A DNA stretch of 64,000 bases from Closterium sp. NIES-65 (lineage: Eukaryota > Streptophyta > Zygnematophyceae > Desmidiales > Closteriaceae), in the NCBI GenBank assembly GCA_948144175.1, contig CANXME010002087.1:1361501-1425500 (forward strand). Direction: 5' to 3'. The notes under the pieces are model-generated. The model was not told the DNA's origin. It was given only the letters and a program-made list of their open reading frames with translations, and made no database searches. Position numbers and translations under genes: made by a program. This document shows, in pieces, positions 1 through 9,993 of the stretch; position 1 is the first letter of the stretch, and every line of letters starts with the position of its first letter.

Positions 1-805
1 AGATAGTTAACTAGTGTTCTGGTGTCCAGTTGTGTAGAAGTGATGATTTGTTGTGAGCACGCGGGTTCTAAACCCGCCGCAGGCGCTCTCCAATACTCTT
101 TTCGCGTGGAATTCTGACAGACTCGGTAAGAACTAGATCAGAACCGTCAGTGTAACTACATGGAGTTGATCAGCAGCACTCTGAAATATCAGTGTCGTAA
201 ATCTAAACACTTTTTCTTGTAAGGGTCAATGGAAAAGCCACTCTGGTAAAAAAGGGTGCAGAAGAAAACCCACCCTTATAGTAAGTGTCATAAGGGTGAA
301 TCACCCTTATATCAAGAGGCCTGTATGCAGGTATGGAGTAGGGAGAAAGCCTGGAGGCAGGCCCTATTTTTTCGAGTAAATTACTCTGATTCTTTGAAAA
401 TCATAGTTTTTGAAGGTAACTCTGGACCTGCTGGGTAAATTTTTAGAGAGTTAAAAGTTCTCTGATTCATCAGAGTTACCGTATTCTCCCAGCCATAACA
501 CCCTAGGGTATAGCTAAAAATACAGAGAAAAAACGTGGGGGGTCTCCTCGTAGGAAAAAGCTACATAATACCCGGGTGGATATATATGTAAGAGCTTCTT
601 CAAATTAGACAACTTGAATGTTTCCATGGTCCTTCTAACATCACAGGATGAGGCGCGAATGTGAGTTTCGACGCGAACGTCATCACCCCCTCGAAAATGT
701 CATGTGGCACCTCTCTGCCCCTTGCAGCGGAAGATTCACTAGCGCGTGGCAACAGCGAAATAGTGGAAGGGGAGTTCTCGGCAGATTTGAATTAAAACGA
801 AGGGA
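1..805. other. Unassigned sequence, no gene seen
   Basis: No retroelement protein or other recognisable coding sequence was seen on either strand. The stretch is less GC-rich than the rest of the window. It contains short inverted repeats (best at 290-310) and a 5-bp-stem, 7-nt-loop hairpin at 61-77. The copia reverse-transcriptase relic starts at about 806. The short open frames at 256-438 and 648-845 have no family features and are not called. Confidence 0.5.
290..310. repeat. Perfect 10-bp inverted repeat
   Basis: ATAAGGGTGA and TCACCCTTAT are separated by one A. The half-site ACCCTTAT also occurs just upstream (near 273-280). It could form a small hairpin or be a binding site; no function can be assigned. 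Confidence 0.6.
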
Positions 806-1372
806 TGATGTTGAAGGACCTGCTGCACTATGTGTGACTGAGTGAGGGTGATGGTGCGGAGTGCTCTGTCCCAAGTGATCTGCAAGCCAAGATAGCTCCG
901 CAGCTCACCCAGGTCAGTGCAGGTGTGTCTCTCCTACAGCTCCGCCTTCACTAAGGCCGGAGCCTCAGTGTCAGCAGTAGCAAAAATCAAGTCGTCAATG
1001 TACACAAGAACGTAGAACGGCGGCAGAGAAGTGTCTGTGCGCAGAAACAGCGAAGGGTCAGCAGTCGAGGGAGCGAAGCCAAGAGCCGCAAGTGTAGTCC
1101 TCAGTGTGTCGTGCCACTCGCGAGGCACCTGTCGTAGGCCGTAGACTGGTCGCCAAAGGCTCCAATGGGTACCCTGAGGAAACGACCCAGTGAAGCCACG
1201 TGGGCGGCACAACCAGATAGCCTCATGAAGGCTGCCTTGCAGGAAGGCTGTCGAGAAGTCGAGGGAGTGCAGCTCGTAGTCGCGCTGTGCTGTAACGTGA
1301 AGTAGCACCCGAAGAGTGGTTATCTTCGGGGTGGGGGAGAAGGTCTGGAAGAAATCGACCCCCACACGCTGA
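806..1372 (-). pseudogene. X1: Ty1/copia reverse transcriptase, C-terminal half
   Basis: The minus strand encodes the RVT_2-type copia RT, including the stretch around DFSTAFLQGSLHEAIWL, the GLRQVPREWHDTL region and the catalytic YIDD box (VYIDDLIFA). An in-frame TAG at about 934-936 stands where paralogues have Gln in AELQKRHTCTDL, and the sequence continues in frame to about 830. The N-terminal half lies at 2850-3345; the two were one gene until element X inserted. RNase H and the 3' LTR are missing on the left. This is a dead relic. Confidence 0.9.
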
Positions 1373-1515
1373 TGACAAACTTAGCAGACAGAAACAAGAA
1401 TGAAGAAAGGAGGGGTTGCACTAGCAGCAGTTGGCATACATATAGGAAACCCTAATTGGGTTGTACTCGCTATAGAGTACCCCACTGCAGGCTAGACAAT
1501 TATAACATTCTGATA
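1373..1515 (-). repeat. 3' LTR of X (143 bp)
   Basis: Begins TGACAAACTTAG and ends ATTCTGATA on the plus strand. It matches 2702-2844 at every base except one in the last three (GATA against GACA). The polypurine tract follows at about 1516-1530 (plus-strand ACCCCCATAG). Confidence 0.93.
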
Positions 1516-2652
1516 CACCCCCATAGCCAAAGTGGGGTGTAATCAGCACAATGAGCAAGCATGGCAGTAGTTCACAATTATGAGCAAAGCTAGTGGTAGT
1601 CACAGCAGGCAAGTGAGGAGGAGGGACTGTGAGAGGAGAGAAGATGGGAGACGACGGCTGAATCTGCAGACACACGGGCAACAGGAGCGGCTGGCTCAGT
1701 GGCTACTGGGACAGCGCCCCGGACTACTAGAGTAACTGGCTCACGGGCTACAAGGAGCTACAGGAGCAACGGACCCACGGGCGACAGGCGCAGCAGGCTC
1801 TCAGGGCTACCAGGACAGCGCCCCGGACTACAGGTGCTGCGGACGACAAGACGACAGCCTCCGCTCAGCCTCCCCAAACAGTCCCACCCCCCCTGACACA
1901 CACCCCCTGCTTCACCCCTAGCTCCACTCCCCCTTCACCCCCTTAGCACCACTCCTTCGGCTCCCCACAGACACACCCCCCTGAGCGGCAGCTGCAGCAG
2001 TGGGAGACGGAGGAGGAGGAGGAGTAGGGGACGGCGCACACAACGGGCACCCCCACAACCGCCACCCCCACACTCCTCACCCCCAAACCCTAAAACGGGT
2101 TGCAAGGGGTAGGAGCGCGGGGGACGGCGGGGGGGAAGGCGCGCGGCCCCCAGGGCGCCACCAAGGGGCAGCAGGGGGGGCGCGCGCGGCTCCCTAGGGC
2201 GGCGCGACGGGGCAGCGGGGGGTCGCGCATGGCTCCCCAGGGCGGCGCGACGGGGAATCGGGGCCGCGCGCGGCTCCCCAGAGTGCCGCGACGAGACGAC
2301 GCGAACGGGGGGGGGGAACGCGCGGCCCCCGTGGCGCCACGACGGGCGACAAGAGGGGGGGGGGGGGGGGGGGGACGCCCGGCCCCCGAGGCGCCTCGAC
2401 GGGCGACGGGATGGGGGGGGACGCGCGCCCCCCGCGACGCCACGACGGGCGACGGGAGAGACGGGGGGGGGCGTGCGCGGATCCACGGTGTAGAAAACCG
2501 TCGCACGCCTCGGGGCGCACAGCGGGCAGAAAACCGCCGCGCGCCCCGAGTGCACGGCGGGATGAAAAACGCCAGAAAAAATTCGGGTTGGGAGAAAGGG
2601 TAGCGCGCCCGAGGTGCACGACAGCAGTAGAGCAGCGGAAGCATTAGGTGGT

Positions 2653-2701
2653 GGGCCCACCCACAGGATCGACCCAATGGGGTCGACCTGCTCTAATAGC
2701 A
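2653..2701 (-). promoter_or_regulatory. PBS, adjacent hairpin and GGGCCC box of X
   Basis: The minus strand reads TGCTATTAGAGCAGG directly after the 5' LTR (2687-2701), close to the initiator-Met PBS TGGTATCAGAGC. Next come an inverted repeat at 2667-2688 (arms GGTCGACC and GGGTCGATC) and GGGCCC at 2653-2658. The same order occurs in the other copia elements of the window. Confidence 0.8.
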
Positions 2702-2844
2702 TGACAAACTTAGCAGACAGAAACAAGAATGAAGAAAGGAGGGGTTGCACTAGCAGCAGTTGGCATACATATAGGAAACCCTAATTGGGTTGTACTCGCT
2801 ATAGAGTACCCCACTGCAGGCTAGACAATTATAACATTCTGACA
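2702..2844 (-). repeat. 5' LTR of X (143 bp)
   Basis: Near-identical partner of 1373-1515. It ends with canonical CA and is followed by the target duplication GCTGA at 2845-2849. Confidence 0.93.
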
Positions 2845-2849
2845 GCTGA

Positions 2850-3350
2850 CTGAAGCCTCGTGCAACGTAACGTGCCTTGAAGGCAGGCGGAGAACCGACG
2901 GCGGCTTCACCCTGAAATTCCACATGCCATCGATTATGTTCGCCCCAGGTGGGGGAACCTCGTCGACGTAGGTGTCTGTGGACTTTTAGGAAGCCATCTC
3001 TGCGTCCATGGCTATCTGCCACTGAGAGGAGTATGGACCCGTGATCGCCTTGCGTAAGTGCGCGGGGTCGGGATGTCCAGTGCATCCGGGTCTCCCTAAG
3101 GGCAAAGTAGCGTGGACGCGAGATGAGGTGCAGCGGCCACTAGGCACTCCAAATCAAACTGCTTATCCTCAAGAACGTAACAGCCAAAGGCAAGCTCACC
3201 CCCGATGGACGGAGACAGGAAGAGTAAAAAACCAAGACTTGCAGCGTAGTCAAGGCGACACGAGTGACGAGGGAAAAACGACGGGCTGGAGACGAGGGAA
3301 ACGCGGCCAGCTCACTGCCGCGCCCGTCGCAACGAGCGTCGTGCCGTGAT
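2850..3350 (-). pseudogene. X1: RT N-terminus and end of the pre-RT linker
   Basis: The minus strand encodes, with frameshifts, the linker end (ESESxxPPSxGGxxALG, then TSRPRALT in a shifted frame for the paralogue motif IPTPRSYAEAI) and the RT start FKARYVARGFSQ. It joins the RT part at 806-1372 across element X. At about 3345 it runs straight into a leader, so gag, protease and integrase are deleted. Confidence 0.8.
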
Positions 3351-3355
3351 TGGGT

Positions 3356-3397
3356 GGGCCCATTCACTTAGGTCAGGATCTTACAAGCTCAATACCA
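3356..3397 (-). promoter_or_regulatory. PBS and leader start of X1
   Basis: On the minus strand, TGGTATTGAGC follows the LTR at 3398 and resembles the initiator-Met PBS. GGGCCC is at 3356-3361. No clear hairpin is seen between them, unlike most other leaders. Confidence 0.65.
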
Positions 3398-3636
3398 TGT
3401 CAACAAACGAACGTTAGCTAGCAGACGGATTTAAGGGCCTAGGCTTTGTAGCCTAGGCCAAGCGGGTGTCGAGGAGTTTGTTCAAGGAGGTATGCTGAGA
3501 AAGAGTGGTTTCACTATTGAATGTGAAGAACATATAGTGAACAAAAGGTGCACCACCAACAGAAATGCGCTATAACTACACTACAGCTTCAGCTATAGGC
3601 AGTTGTACACATATATATAAAATATACAATCTGACA
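3398..3636 (-). repeat. 239-bp LTR, second copia LTR subfamily
   Basis: Starts TGTCAACAAACG and ends CAATCTGACA, with a PBS on its left, so it is the 5' LTR of a minus-strand element (X1). It is longer than the 126-143-bp LTRs elsewhere and related in its right half to the LTR at 61788-62017 (both contain an ACCACCAA run and a GGCAGTT run). It contains a perfect hairpin at 3436-3459 and a TATA-rich stretch near its outer end. Confidence 0.75.
3436..3459. repeat. Perfect 10-bp hairpin inside the LTR
   Basis: GGCCTAGGCT and AGCCTAGGCC enclose the 4-nt loop TTGT. It could be an RNA hairpin in the LTR transcript. Confidence 0.75.
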
Positions 3637-4452
3637 CTGCCCGCGCTGCAGCTGCTCCTAAGCTGCGGTTGCTTCCCGCGCCGAGCCGCCCTGCCTTGCC
3701 CGAGCTACGCCGCCCTGCCGAGCCGCCCAGCTGAGCCGCCCTACCGAGCTGCCCAGCCGAGCTGCCTTTGCTGCTGCACCTATTACTACTGCTGCTACTA
3801 CTGCTGCTGTTACTGCCTACTATGGCTACAATTTCGGTCCTTACTTTTGATGCGAAGGGTTGCCCTATTTAGTTTGTTTGCTGGCTCGAGGATCTCCAGC
3901 TGTACCTGCAAAGAATTGCTAGGGACGACGTCTCATTGTTAGATGATACTACCGTTCCCTTCCCGCTCCTGATGAGTCAGCTGACCGTGTGGTTCGTTCG
4001 TCAGGCTCACGCGCGATGCTGTTGCTTGCCTTGCTGTCTGAAAGGGCCCATTTTGGCCAGCTTATGACGCAGTAGTCGCTCGCTACTCCTCCCCCTCTAC
4101 TGCTGCCCTACGCCGTCTCATGCTGCAATATCTTTTTCATGATCTGTCGGACTTTCACACCATTGCAGATCTCATGAACTGCCTTCACTCAAGTGACACT
4201 CGCTATCGTGCCGCACTCAAGCCGGCTTTTGTAACTGCGAACCCGCCCCCAATGTACATCACTCTTTACTTCCTCGTCACTCGCCTCCCTAACTCCCTCC
4301 GCGCCATTCGGGATCACTTCCTCGCCCTTGACCCCACCGAGCTCATGCTTGCCTCGCTAGAGAAGTATCTTAGCAAGGCTGAGACTAGTGCCGTTGTTGT
4401 AGCTGCCTCTCGTGGCACTCCCTAATCCCCCTTCTTCGAGGGGTGTTCTCCT
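3637..4452 (+). pseudogene. gag: J: Ty1/copia gag relic
   Basis: A CTG-rich leader tail (3637-3821) leads to an ATG at 3822 with the family start MATISVLTFDA. The frame breaks at once (TAG where paralogues read DFEVWVDDLQL) and returns at 4120-4425 with LQYLFHDLSDFHTIADL, the conserved NPPPMYITLYFLVTRLP and the pre-Gly region ending EGCSPS. Here PPPMYITL is in frame across the C-run that is shifted in several other copies. Both ends are lost: an LTR lies on its left and K inserted at 4453. Confidence 0.85.
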
Positions 4453-4580
4453 AGTCAAACTTATATGATCTAGCCTGTGTAGGCTGTAGCGGGTTAGACA
4501 CTAAGGGGTACACAATTCTAGGGTTTCATATTTGTATCACTTTCATTAATTAGTCATTCATTCTCGTCCTAATCTCCACA
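4453..4580 (+). repeat. 5' LTR of K (about 128 bp)
   Basis: Homologous to the LTRs at 23639 and 59418 (GTCAAACTTATATG, GTGTAGGCTGTAG). It ends CTCCACA immediately before the PBS. The first bases are eroded, so the start is good to about 2 bp. Confidence 0.82.
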
Positions 4581-4623
4581 TAGTATATAGCAGGCTCCCT
4601 AGTGGGAACTTCTCCTAGGGCCC
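4581..4623 (+). promoter_or_regulatory. PBS, hairpin and GGGCCC box of K
   Basis: TAGTATATAGCAGG is a degenerate initiator-Met PBS. An imperfect hairpin (CTCCC-TAGT-GGGAA) follows, and GGGCCC lies at 4618-4623. Confidence 0.72.
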
Positions 4624-5492
4624 ACGGAATATTGACTTTTTTTTCCTGCCCGGAGCGCGCTTAGCCCCTGCCCGAGTCGCGCCCCGTGTGGATCCCCTTC
4701 GTGGCCTATAGCGGCCCCTCTCACGGCCCCTAGTGGCCCCGTCGCGCCGTCCTCACGGCCCCGTCGCGCCGCCCTCGCGGCCCCGTCGCACCGCCCTCGC
4801 GGCCCCTCGCGGCCCCTTCCCGGCCCCTTAGCGGCCCCTCCCGGCCCCGTCGCCGCCTCCCCCCCTTTTCAACGGCCCCGTTGCCGCCCTCTCAGCGGCC
4901 CTGTCGCCGCCCTTTCAGCGGCCCCATCGCCGCCCTCTCAGCGGCTCTGTTGCCGCCCTTTCAGTGGCCCCGTCGCCGCCCTTTCAGCGGCCCCGTCGCT
5001 GCCTCTTAGCGGCCTCGTCGCCGCCCTTCAGCGGCCCCGACGCCGCCCTTTCAGCAGCCCCGTCACCGCCCTTCAGCGGCCCCGTCGCCACCCTTCGGCG
5101 GCCCCGTCGCCGCCCTTCAGCGGCCTCGTCGCCGCCCCTTTCCGTGGCCCCGTCGCCGCCCTTTCAGCGGCCCCGTCGTCGCCCTTCAGCGGCCCCGTCA
5201 CCGCCCTTCAGCGGCCCCATTGCCGCCCCTTTCCACGACCCCGTCGCCACCCCTTCGCGGCAGCGACGCCGCCCTTCACGGCCCCGCCGAGCCGCCTTCG
5301 CTGCCGAGCCGCCGAGCCGCCGACCTGCCGAGCCGCCTTTGCCGCCGAACCGCTGAGCCATCGAGCCGCACTGCAGCTGAGACGCTGCCGCCTGCCGGCC
5401 TGCCCCGGACCGCCTCAATTGCCCGGTAAGAGCAGGGCCTCTGCCACTGCACTGCCCTACCCCACTGTACTCACTGTCTGTCTACTGCTGTC
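4624..5492 (+). repeat. C-rich minisatellite leader of K
   Basis: Tandem, imperfect 20-24-bp units of the type CCCCGTCGCCGCCCTTCAG, clearest at 4850-5270. Open frames here are low-complexity Pro/Arg/Ala reading and are not called as genes. Comparable leaders separate PBS and gag in F, H, L, M and N. Confidence 0.8.
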
Positions 5493-6663
5493 ATGGCCAC
5501 CCCTAGTGTTCTCTCCTTTGACGCTGAGGGTCGGGCTGTTGACTTTGAGGTCTGGGTAGATGATCTGCAGCTTTTCCTACAGTGCGATAGGGCAGACGGT
5601 CTCTCCTTGTTTGACCTCACTTCTGGTGCCTCTCCTGCCCATGCTGCTGATGCTGACGCCACTATTCGCTCATAGTGGGCCACACGCAATGTTGCTGCCC
5701 GCCTTGCTGTGCGCCGCCACTTACTGACCGCTGAGCGCGCGCATTTGAGCTAGTACAAGAGTGCTAAGATCTTGTACGACGATGTAGTTGCACGCTACTC
5801 TTCCCCTGCCACTGCTGCTCTTAGCCGCCTCATCCTGCCGTACCTCTTCCCTGACCTCGCCGCTTTTCCCACAGTCGCTGACCTCGTTACGCACCTTTGC
5901 ACTAGTGACATTCGCTACCGTGCAACGCTTCCTGCTGAGTTGTGCGCCAAGAACCCCCCCCCCCTCTATGTACATCACCCTCTACTACATAGTCACCCGG
6001 CTCCCTGACACCCTTCGCTCAGTCAGGGACCACTTCCTCTTTGTTTGCCCCACCACACTTACCGTTGACCTCCTCGAGGAGCGCCTCCTAGCAGCTGAGA
6101 AGAGTATAGTCGCTGTAGGAGCCTCTTGTGGTGACCCTCGTACCCCTGTATTTGAGGGGTGCTCCCCCTCCCCCCTCTTGCCCTCTGTTGCTTCTACTGC
6201 TGCGGCCGACCTTGTTGGTCTTGAGTCGGTCGGCGCGGCGTCTGCCCCTAGCGGGAGACGCCGCCCAGGCAAGGGCAAGGGGGGCAAGGGCGCTGGAGGA
6301 TCTGGCGGGGGCGGTGGAGGCAGCGGAGGGGGTGGGGGTGGCGGTGGGAGTGGTGGCGGGGGTGGGGGCGCTAGTGGCGGCAGTGGAGGCGGAGGAGGCG
6401 GTGGTGGTGGCGGTGCGGGCGGAGGTGGCGGAGGTGAGGGCGGTGGTGGAGGTAGCAGCGGCGGAGGTGGAGCTGGTCGGGGCGGCTCTACATAGAGGGT
6501 CGGCTCCGGTGGTGGTCAGCGCCAGTAGCAGCAGCAGCAGCAGCGCACTCGTGAGACCCCTTCCCCCCAGCAGCTTCGTTAGTGGTACGCTGCTCGTCAG
6601 CGGGGTGGGGGTGCTGGCCCCTGCAACTACGTTATACGCACCGGCGACCGCGCGGGTGAGCAG
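5493..6663 (+). pseudogene. gag: K: Ty1/copia gag
   Basis: Gag packages element RNA in virus-like particles. The start MATPSVLSFDAEGRAVDF matches the other copies. TAG codons stand at conserved Gln positions at 5673 (SQW), 5752 (SQYKS), 6493 and 6526, and one at a conserved Glu at 6580 (LREWY). A run of C at about 5951-5966 shifts the frame just before MYITLYY. A poly-Gly stretch covers about 6285-6487. After it comes the Cys/His region C-x13-C, cut short at about 6663 where the integrase piece begins. Confidence 0.9.
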
Positions 6664-7330
6664 TGTGGGGTGAGGTCACTGAGGTGTTGATCGCTTGGAT
6701 CCGCGCAGCTCGTTTCGAGCTCAGAGAGAGTTTCGGCTCGGACTTTCCTGTTCTACGTCTGCACTCTGACAGAGGCGGAGAGTTCTCCTCTGACCTTCTG
6801 CGAGCCTTCTGTCGTGCACGAGGCATCCGCCAAACCTTCACGCTTCCGGACTCTCCGCATCAAAATGGGATTTATGAGTGTTGCATTGGCATGGTCATGG
6901 ACGTCGCTCGTACATCCATGGTCCATGCGACTGCCCCCCATTTTCTGTGGCTGTTTGCGGTTCGGTACGCGGCGCATCAAATCAACCTCCAGCCCCGGGT
7001 CTCCATGCCGGAGACCTCCCCTGCCTTGCTGTGGACGGGCATCCGTGTCTGGGGATCCCGGGCGTTTGTCCGCGACTTGTCTGCGGACAAGCTGTCCCCT
7101 CGTGCTGTTCCCTCTGTCTTCCTTGGCTTCCCCCCTGACGCGCCGGGCTGGTACTTCTACCACCCCACCTCGCGACGTGTTCTGTCCTCCCAGGACGTCA
7201 CGTTTGACGAGTCGGTTCCCTACTACTGTCTCTTCCCCTACCGCACTGCGTCCCCCCTCCCCCCCCCCCCCCCCCCCCCCCGCCACTCTTCCTTACGCCA
7301 GGTCCCCCTCCGGTAGACCCCCTCCCCCCT
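6664..7330 (+). pseudogene. pol: K: copia integrase, truncated at its N-terminus
   Basis: It starts inside the catalytic core at GEVTEVLIAWIRAARF. The second catalytic Asp (RLHSDRGGEF) and the Glu region (QNGIYE, where paralogues read QNGIAER) are present; the first Asp (VVDDYS in paralogues) was removed by the gag-integrase deletion. The C-terminal copia motifs VWGSRAFVRDL, VFLGFPPDAPGW and DVTFDESVPYY follow, then poly-Pro from a C-run at about 7256-7281. Confidence 0.9.
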
Positions 7331-8598
7331 CAGGGTCCTGCCCCCTCAGGTGTGTCTCAGGTAGACGCAGTCGACCCTGTCAAGGTAGCTGTTGACTCTG
7401 GTGTTGCTAGGGGTGCTGAGCCTGGGGGTGCTAACTCTGGGGGTGCTGAGCCTGGGGGTGGTGACTCTGGGGGTGCTGAGCCTGGGGGTGCTGACTCTGT
7501 GGGTGTTGCGCCTGGGGGTGCTGAGCCTGGAGGTGCTACGCGTGGGGGTTCTGAGCCTGGGGGTGCTGCGTCTAGGGGTGCGGAGTCCGAGGGTACTGGA
7601 CCTGCTCGTGTGGCGTTTGGCGGTGTTGGGCCTGGAGGTTCTCCGGGTGCTTCGTCTCGGCGGGAGCTACTCTCTCCACAGGAGCTGCGTTAGTGGTTTG
7701 CTCGGCGATGGAGGCGTGCTGCTGGAGCTAGAGGTACTGCGGGCGCTGGAGGTTCTACTGCTGCTGAGGGTGCTGGTGCCGCGGGTCTCGGAGGTGCTCG
7801 TACTGGGAGTACTGGAGCTGCTGGGCCTGCGGGTGCGTCTAGTGCTGGAGCTGGTGGACCTACTGCGTCTTCTGGTGGTCCGGCTGGAGCTGGAGCTGCT
7901 CGGGGTGTTGGCGCTGAGGGTGCTTCTGGTGCTAGTGCCCCTGAGGGTGCTGGCGTTGGCGCTGCTGGAGCTGGGCGTGCTGCTGGCGCTGGTGCTGTCC
8001 CTTCTGGTGCTGGTGCTTCTGAGGGTGCTGGCGTTGGTGCTGGTGGCGCTGGTGCTGGCGTTCGTGGTGCTGGCGCTGTTCGTGCTGGTTCTGGGGGTGC
8101 TGCACGGCCGCGAGCGTACTTCGTTCCGCTCCTTGAGCAGGTTCTTGGTCTTCCGCCCTCCACTAGTCCAGCTCCTCCCTTAGAGTGTCCACCGCCTGCC
8201 CGGTCTGAGTCACAGTTACAGCCTACCTCTCCTCTGCCTGCTCCTTCTCCCTACACTGGTCCTACTGGAGGTCTTGTTGACCGTCGTGAGCCTGCGTCTC
8301 GTCCTGCGTTGCCTGTTTGTGCTGCTCGCACTGGTGGTTGTGGTTCGCGTCAGCGTCCCCCCGTCCCCGGCACGCACCGGATGTCTATGCGTCCGTCCAC
8401 TGCTCCTCTGCGTGCCCCTTTGCCTTCTCCGCCTGAGTCCTCTCTTCCTGCTCTTGCTGATCCGTAGTCAGACTCCCTTCGTGCTGCCAGTCCTACTGTC
8501 ACGCGTCTCCTTGCTACTGTCTTCACTGACCCTTCCTTTGAGTCCACTGCGGCGTCTGCCCTAGTTGCTGAGCTTGTCGACTTCGCTGCTCGCTGTCG
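7331..8598 (+). pseudogene. pol: K: integrase-RT linker with GGAEP repeats
   Basis: This stretch lies in frame between integrase and RT in related elements. It begins VDAVDPVKVAVDSG, carries about 15 tandem 15-bp units coding GGAEP-like pentapeptides (about 7400-7610), a LREWF box broken by TAG at 7691, a Gly/Ala region, the conserved RPRAYFVPLLEQVLGLPPS, SPYTGPTGGL, and ADPESD broken by TAG at 8465. It ends at FAARC just before RT would start. No enzyme domain is recognised; its role is unknown. Confidence 0.8.
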
Positions 8599-9993
8599 TC
8601 AGTGTAGACTGTAGTCTTGGCTCCCTCTAGGTAACACCTCCACGCCTTGAAGGCCGTGACTATCAATAAGGCTTCCTTGTCATGAATGGGGTAATTTAGT
8701 GATGCTCCGTATAGCTTCTTACTGAGGTAGGCGATGGGCTGAAAACCGCGTCGATGATCTTGCATCAGTACTACTGCGACTGCTTGGTCACTAGCGCCTG
8801 CTTCCACCACGTATTTCGTGTCTGGGTCCGGTAGGATGAATACTGGCGCTGTAGTCCGTGCTGTCTGTAGCTGCTCCATGGCTTGCTATTGATGAGTACC
8901 CCATTTGTAGAGCATATCCTTTTTTAGTAAGTTTGTCATTGGTGCTGCTATCTTAGTGAACTATGTCACGAACCTGTTGTAGTAGTTGGCGAAGCCTAGG
9001 AACTGCTGTAACTCTTTCAAGTTCTCAGGAACCTTCCATAGTTTGATGGCTTTGATTTTCCGCGGGTCCACGTATATTCCCTCTGCACTCACCATGTGCT
9101 ATAGAAACTGCACCTTATTCAGGGCGAATTCGCTCTTTGACAGCTTCACGTAGAACTTGTTTTTCCGCAGGATCTCAAAGACTTTCAGTATTTGCTTCAT
9201 GCGCTCCTTCATGTTCTTGGAGTAGATGAGGATATTATTCGAGTACACTACCACGCACTTGTCTAGTAGGGGCCGTAGGATATGATTCATCTCCGCCTGA
9301 AATGTCGCTGGTGCATTGCATGGTCCGAATGGCATCACTAGGTATTCGTGGGAGTTGTATCTGGTATGGAACACCGTCTTGTGGATCAAGTTGTCTGCCA
9401 TCTTGATATGCCAGTAACTCGACCGTAGGTCCAGCTTCGAAAACACTGGTGCACCATGCAGTTGGTCTAGAAGCTCATCTATGCGCGGTATGGGGTATTT
9501 GTTTTTTACTGTCTGTTTGTTCAGTGCCCAGTAGTTGATGCACATCTGTAAACAACCGTAAGATTTGGAGTGACGTGAACTGTTGCACCATAGGGAGAGG
9601 TGGACAGGCGGATTTGCTTCTTCATGTCTATTATTTCAGTCGGACTAAGGTGGTATGGTGCACGGGAGATGGGTTTTGTATGTGGTTCCTCCACAATCTC
9701 ATGCTCGTGGGTTTGCACTGGAGGCACTCTTGCAGGCAGGTCATTCGACATGATGTCCTTGTACTCTGCTATGACTTCCTGTATTACAACAGGTAGCTCC
9801 AAGTTCGGCTTCTCCTCCTCTGTTGCTGCCATAACCAGTGCTAAGTATTCGTGTTACTCCGTCAATTGTCCGTTTGAACTGCGCAGGTGTCGTTTCAGGT
9901 ATATCTCCTCTATCTGTCTAGCTTCGAAGCTCCACACTTTCCATTTTTGTAGATGCATTCCTTCCGGTTGACCCTGTCTATCTCGGGGTTGAA
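8599..9993 (-). pseudogene. pol: G1: Ty3/gypsy RT and RNase H
   Basis: Minus-strand gypsy pol. RNase H runs from MEQLQTARTTAPVFILPDPD through EAGASDQAVAVVLMQD to TVYTD, where it is cut at 8599. The RT part includes [20 protein letters not shown] and [20 protein letters not shown]. The catalytic box reads YSNN instead of YLDD, so both metal-binding Asp are lost. An in-frame TAG lies at the RT/RNase H border (about 8889-8891), at the same codon as in G2. Its other part is at 23073-23638; F inserted between them. Confidence 0.9.

Larger units (their letters stand above)
1373..2844 (-). mobile_element. X: non-autonomous LTR retrotransposon, 1472 bp
   Basis: The element is bounded by two 143-bp LTRs and flanked by the direct repeat GCTGA (1368-1372 and 2845-2849). 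The X1 RT sequence resumes exactly after the second GCTGA, so both ends are fixed. In minus orientation it has a PBS next to the right LTR, a GC-rich leader with poly-G runs at about 2000-2650, low-complexity sequence at 1530-1990, and a polypurine tract next to the left LTR. It has no gag, protease, integrase or RT, so it must have moved using proteins from relatives. The LTRs differ at one base, which suggests a recent insertion. Confidence 0.92.
4453..8598 (+). mobile_element. K: internally deleted Ty1/copia element
   Basis: It has a 5' LTR, PBS, leader, gag, integrase and linker, then stops at 8598 where gypsy G1 begins. Two large losses are visible. Gag joins integrase directly at about 6664, deleting protease, the pre-integrase domain and the first catalytic Asp of integrase. 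RT, RNase H and the 3' LTR are absent. It inserted into the gag of J. Confidence 0.88.

Noticed and set aside
61..77. T-arm-like hairpin (GCGGG-TTCTAAA-CCCGC) suggesting a tRNA gene
   Set aside because: No matching acceptor, D-arm or anticodon stem could be found around it; the loop also departs from TTCRANY.
1935..2750. Long overlapping frames on both strands (up to 271 codons)
   Set aside because: They read GC-rich leader repeats of X as Pro/Arg or Gly/Arg; no domain and no consistent frame among copies.
5493..6663. UAG as a sense codon in the host
   Set aside because: TAG replaces Gln, Trp and Glu at different sites, and TGA and TAA stops and frameshifts are also present; decay explains it better.
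7392..8183. 263-codon Leu/Val-rich frame resembling a membrane protein
   Set aside because: It is the +1 shadow of the Gly/Ala/GGAEP linker of K; the same shadow appears in F, M and N.
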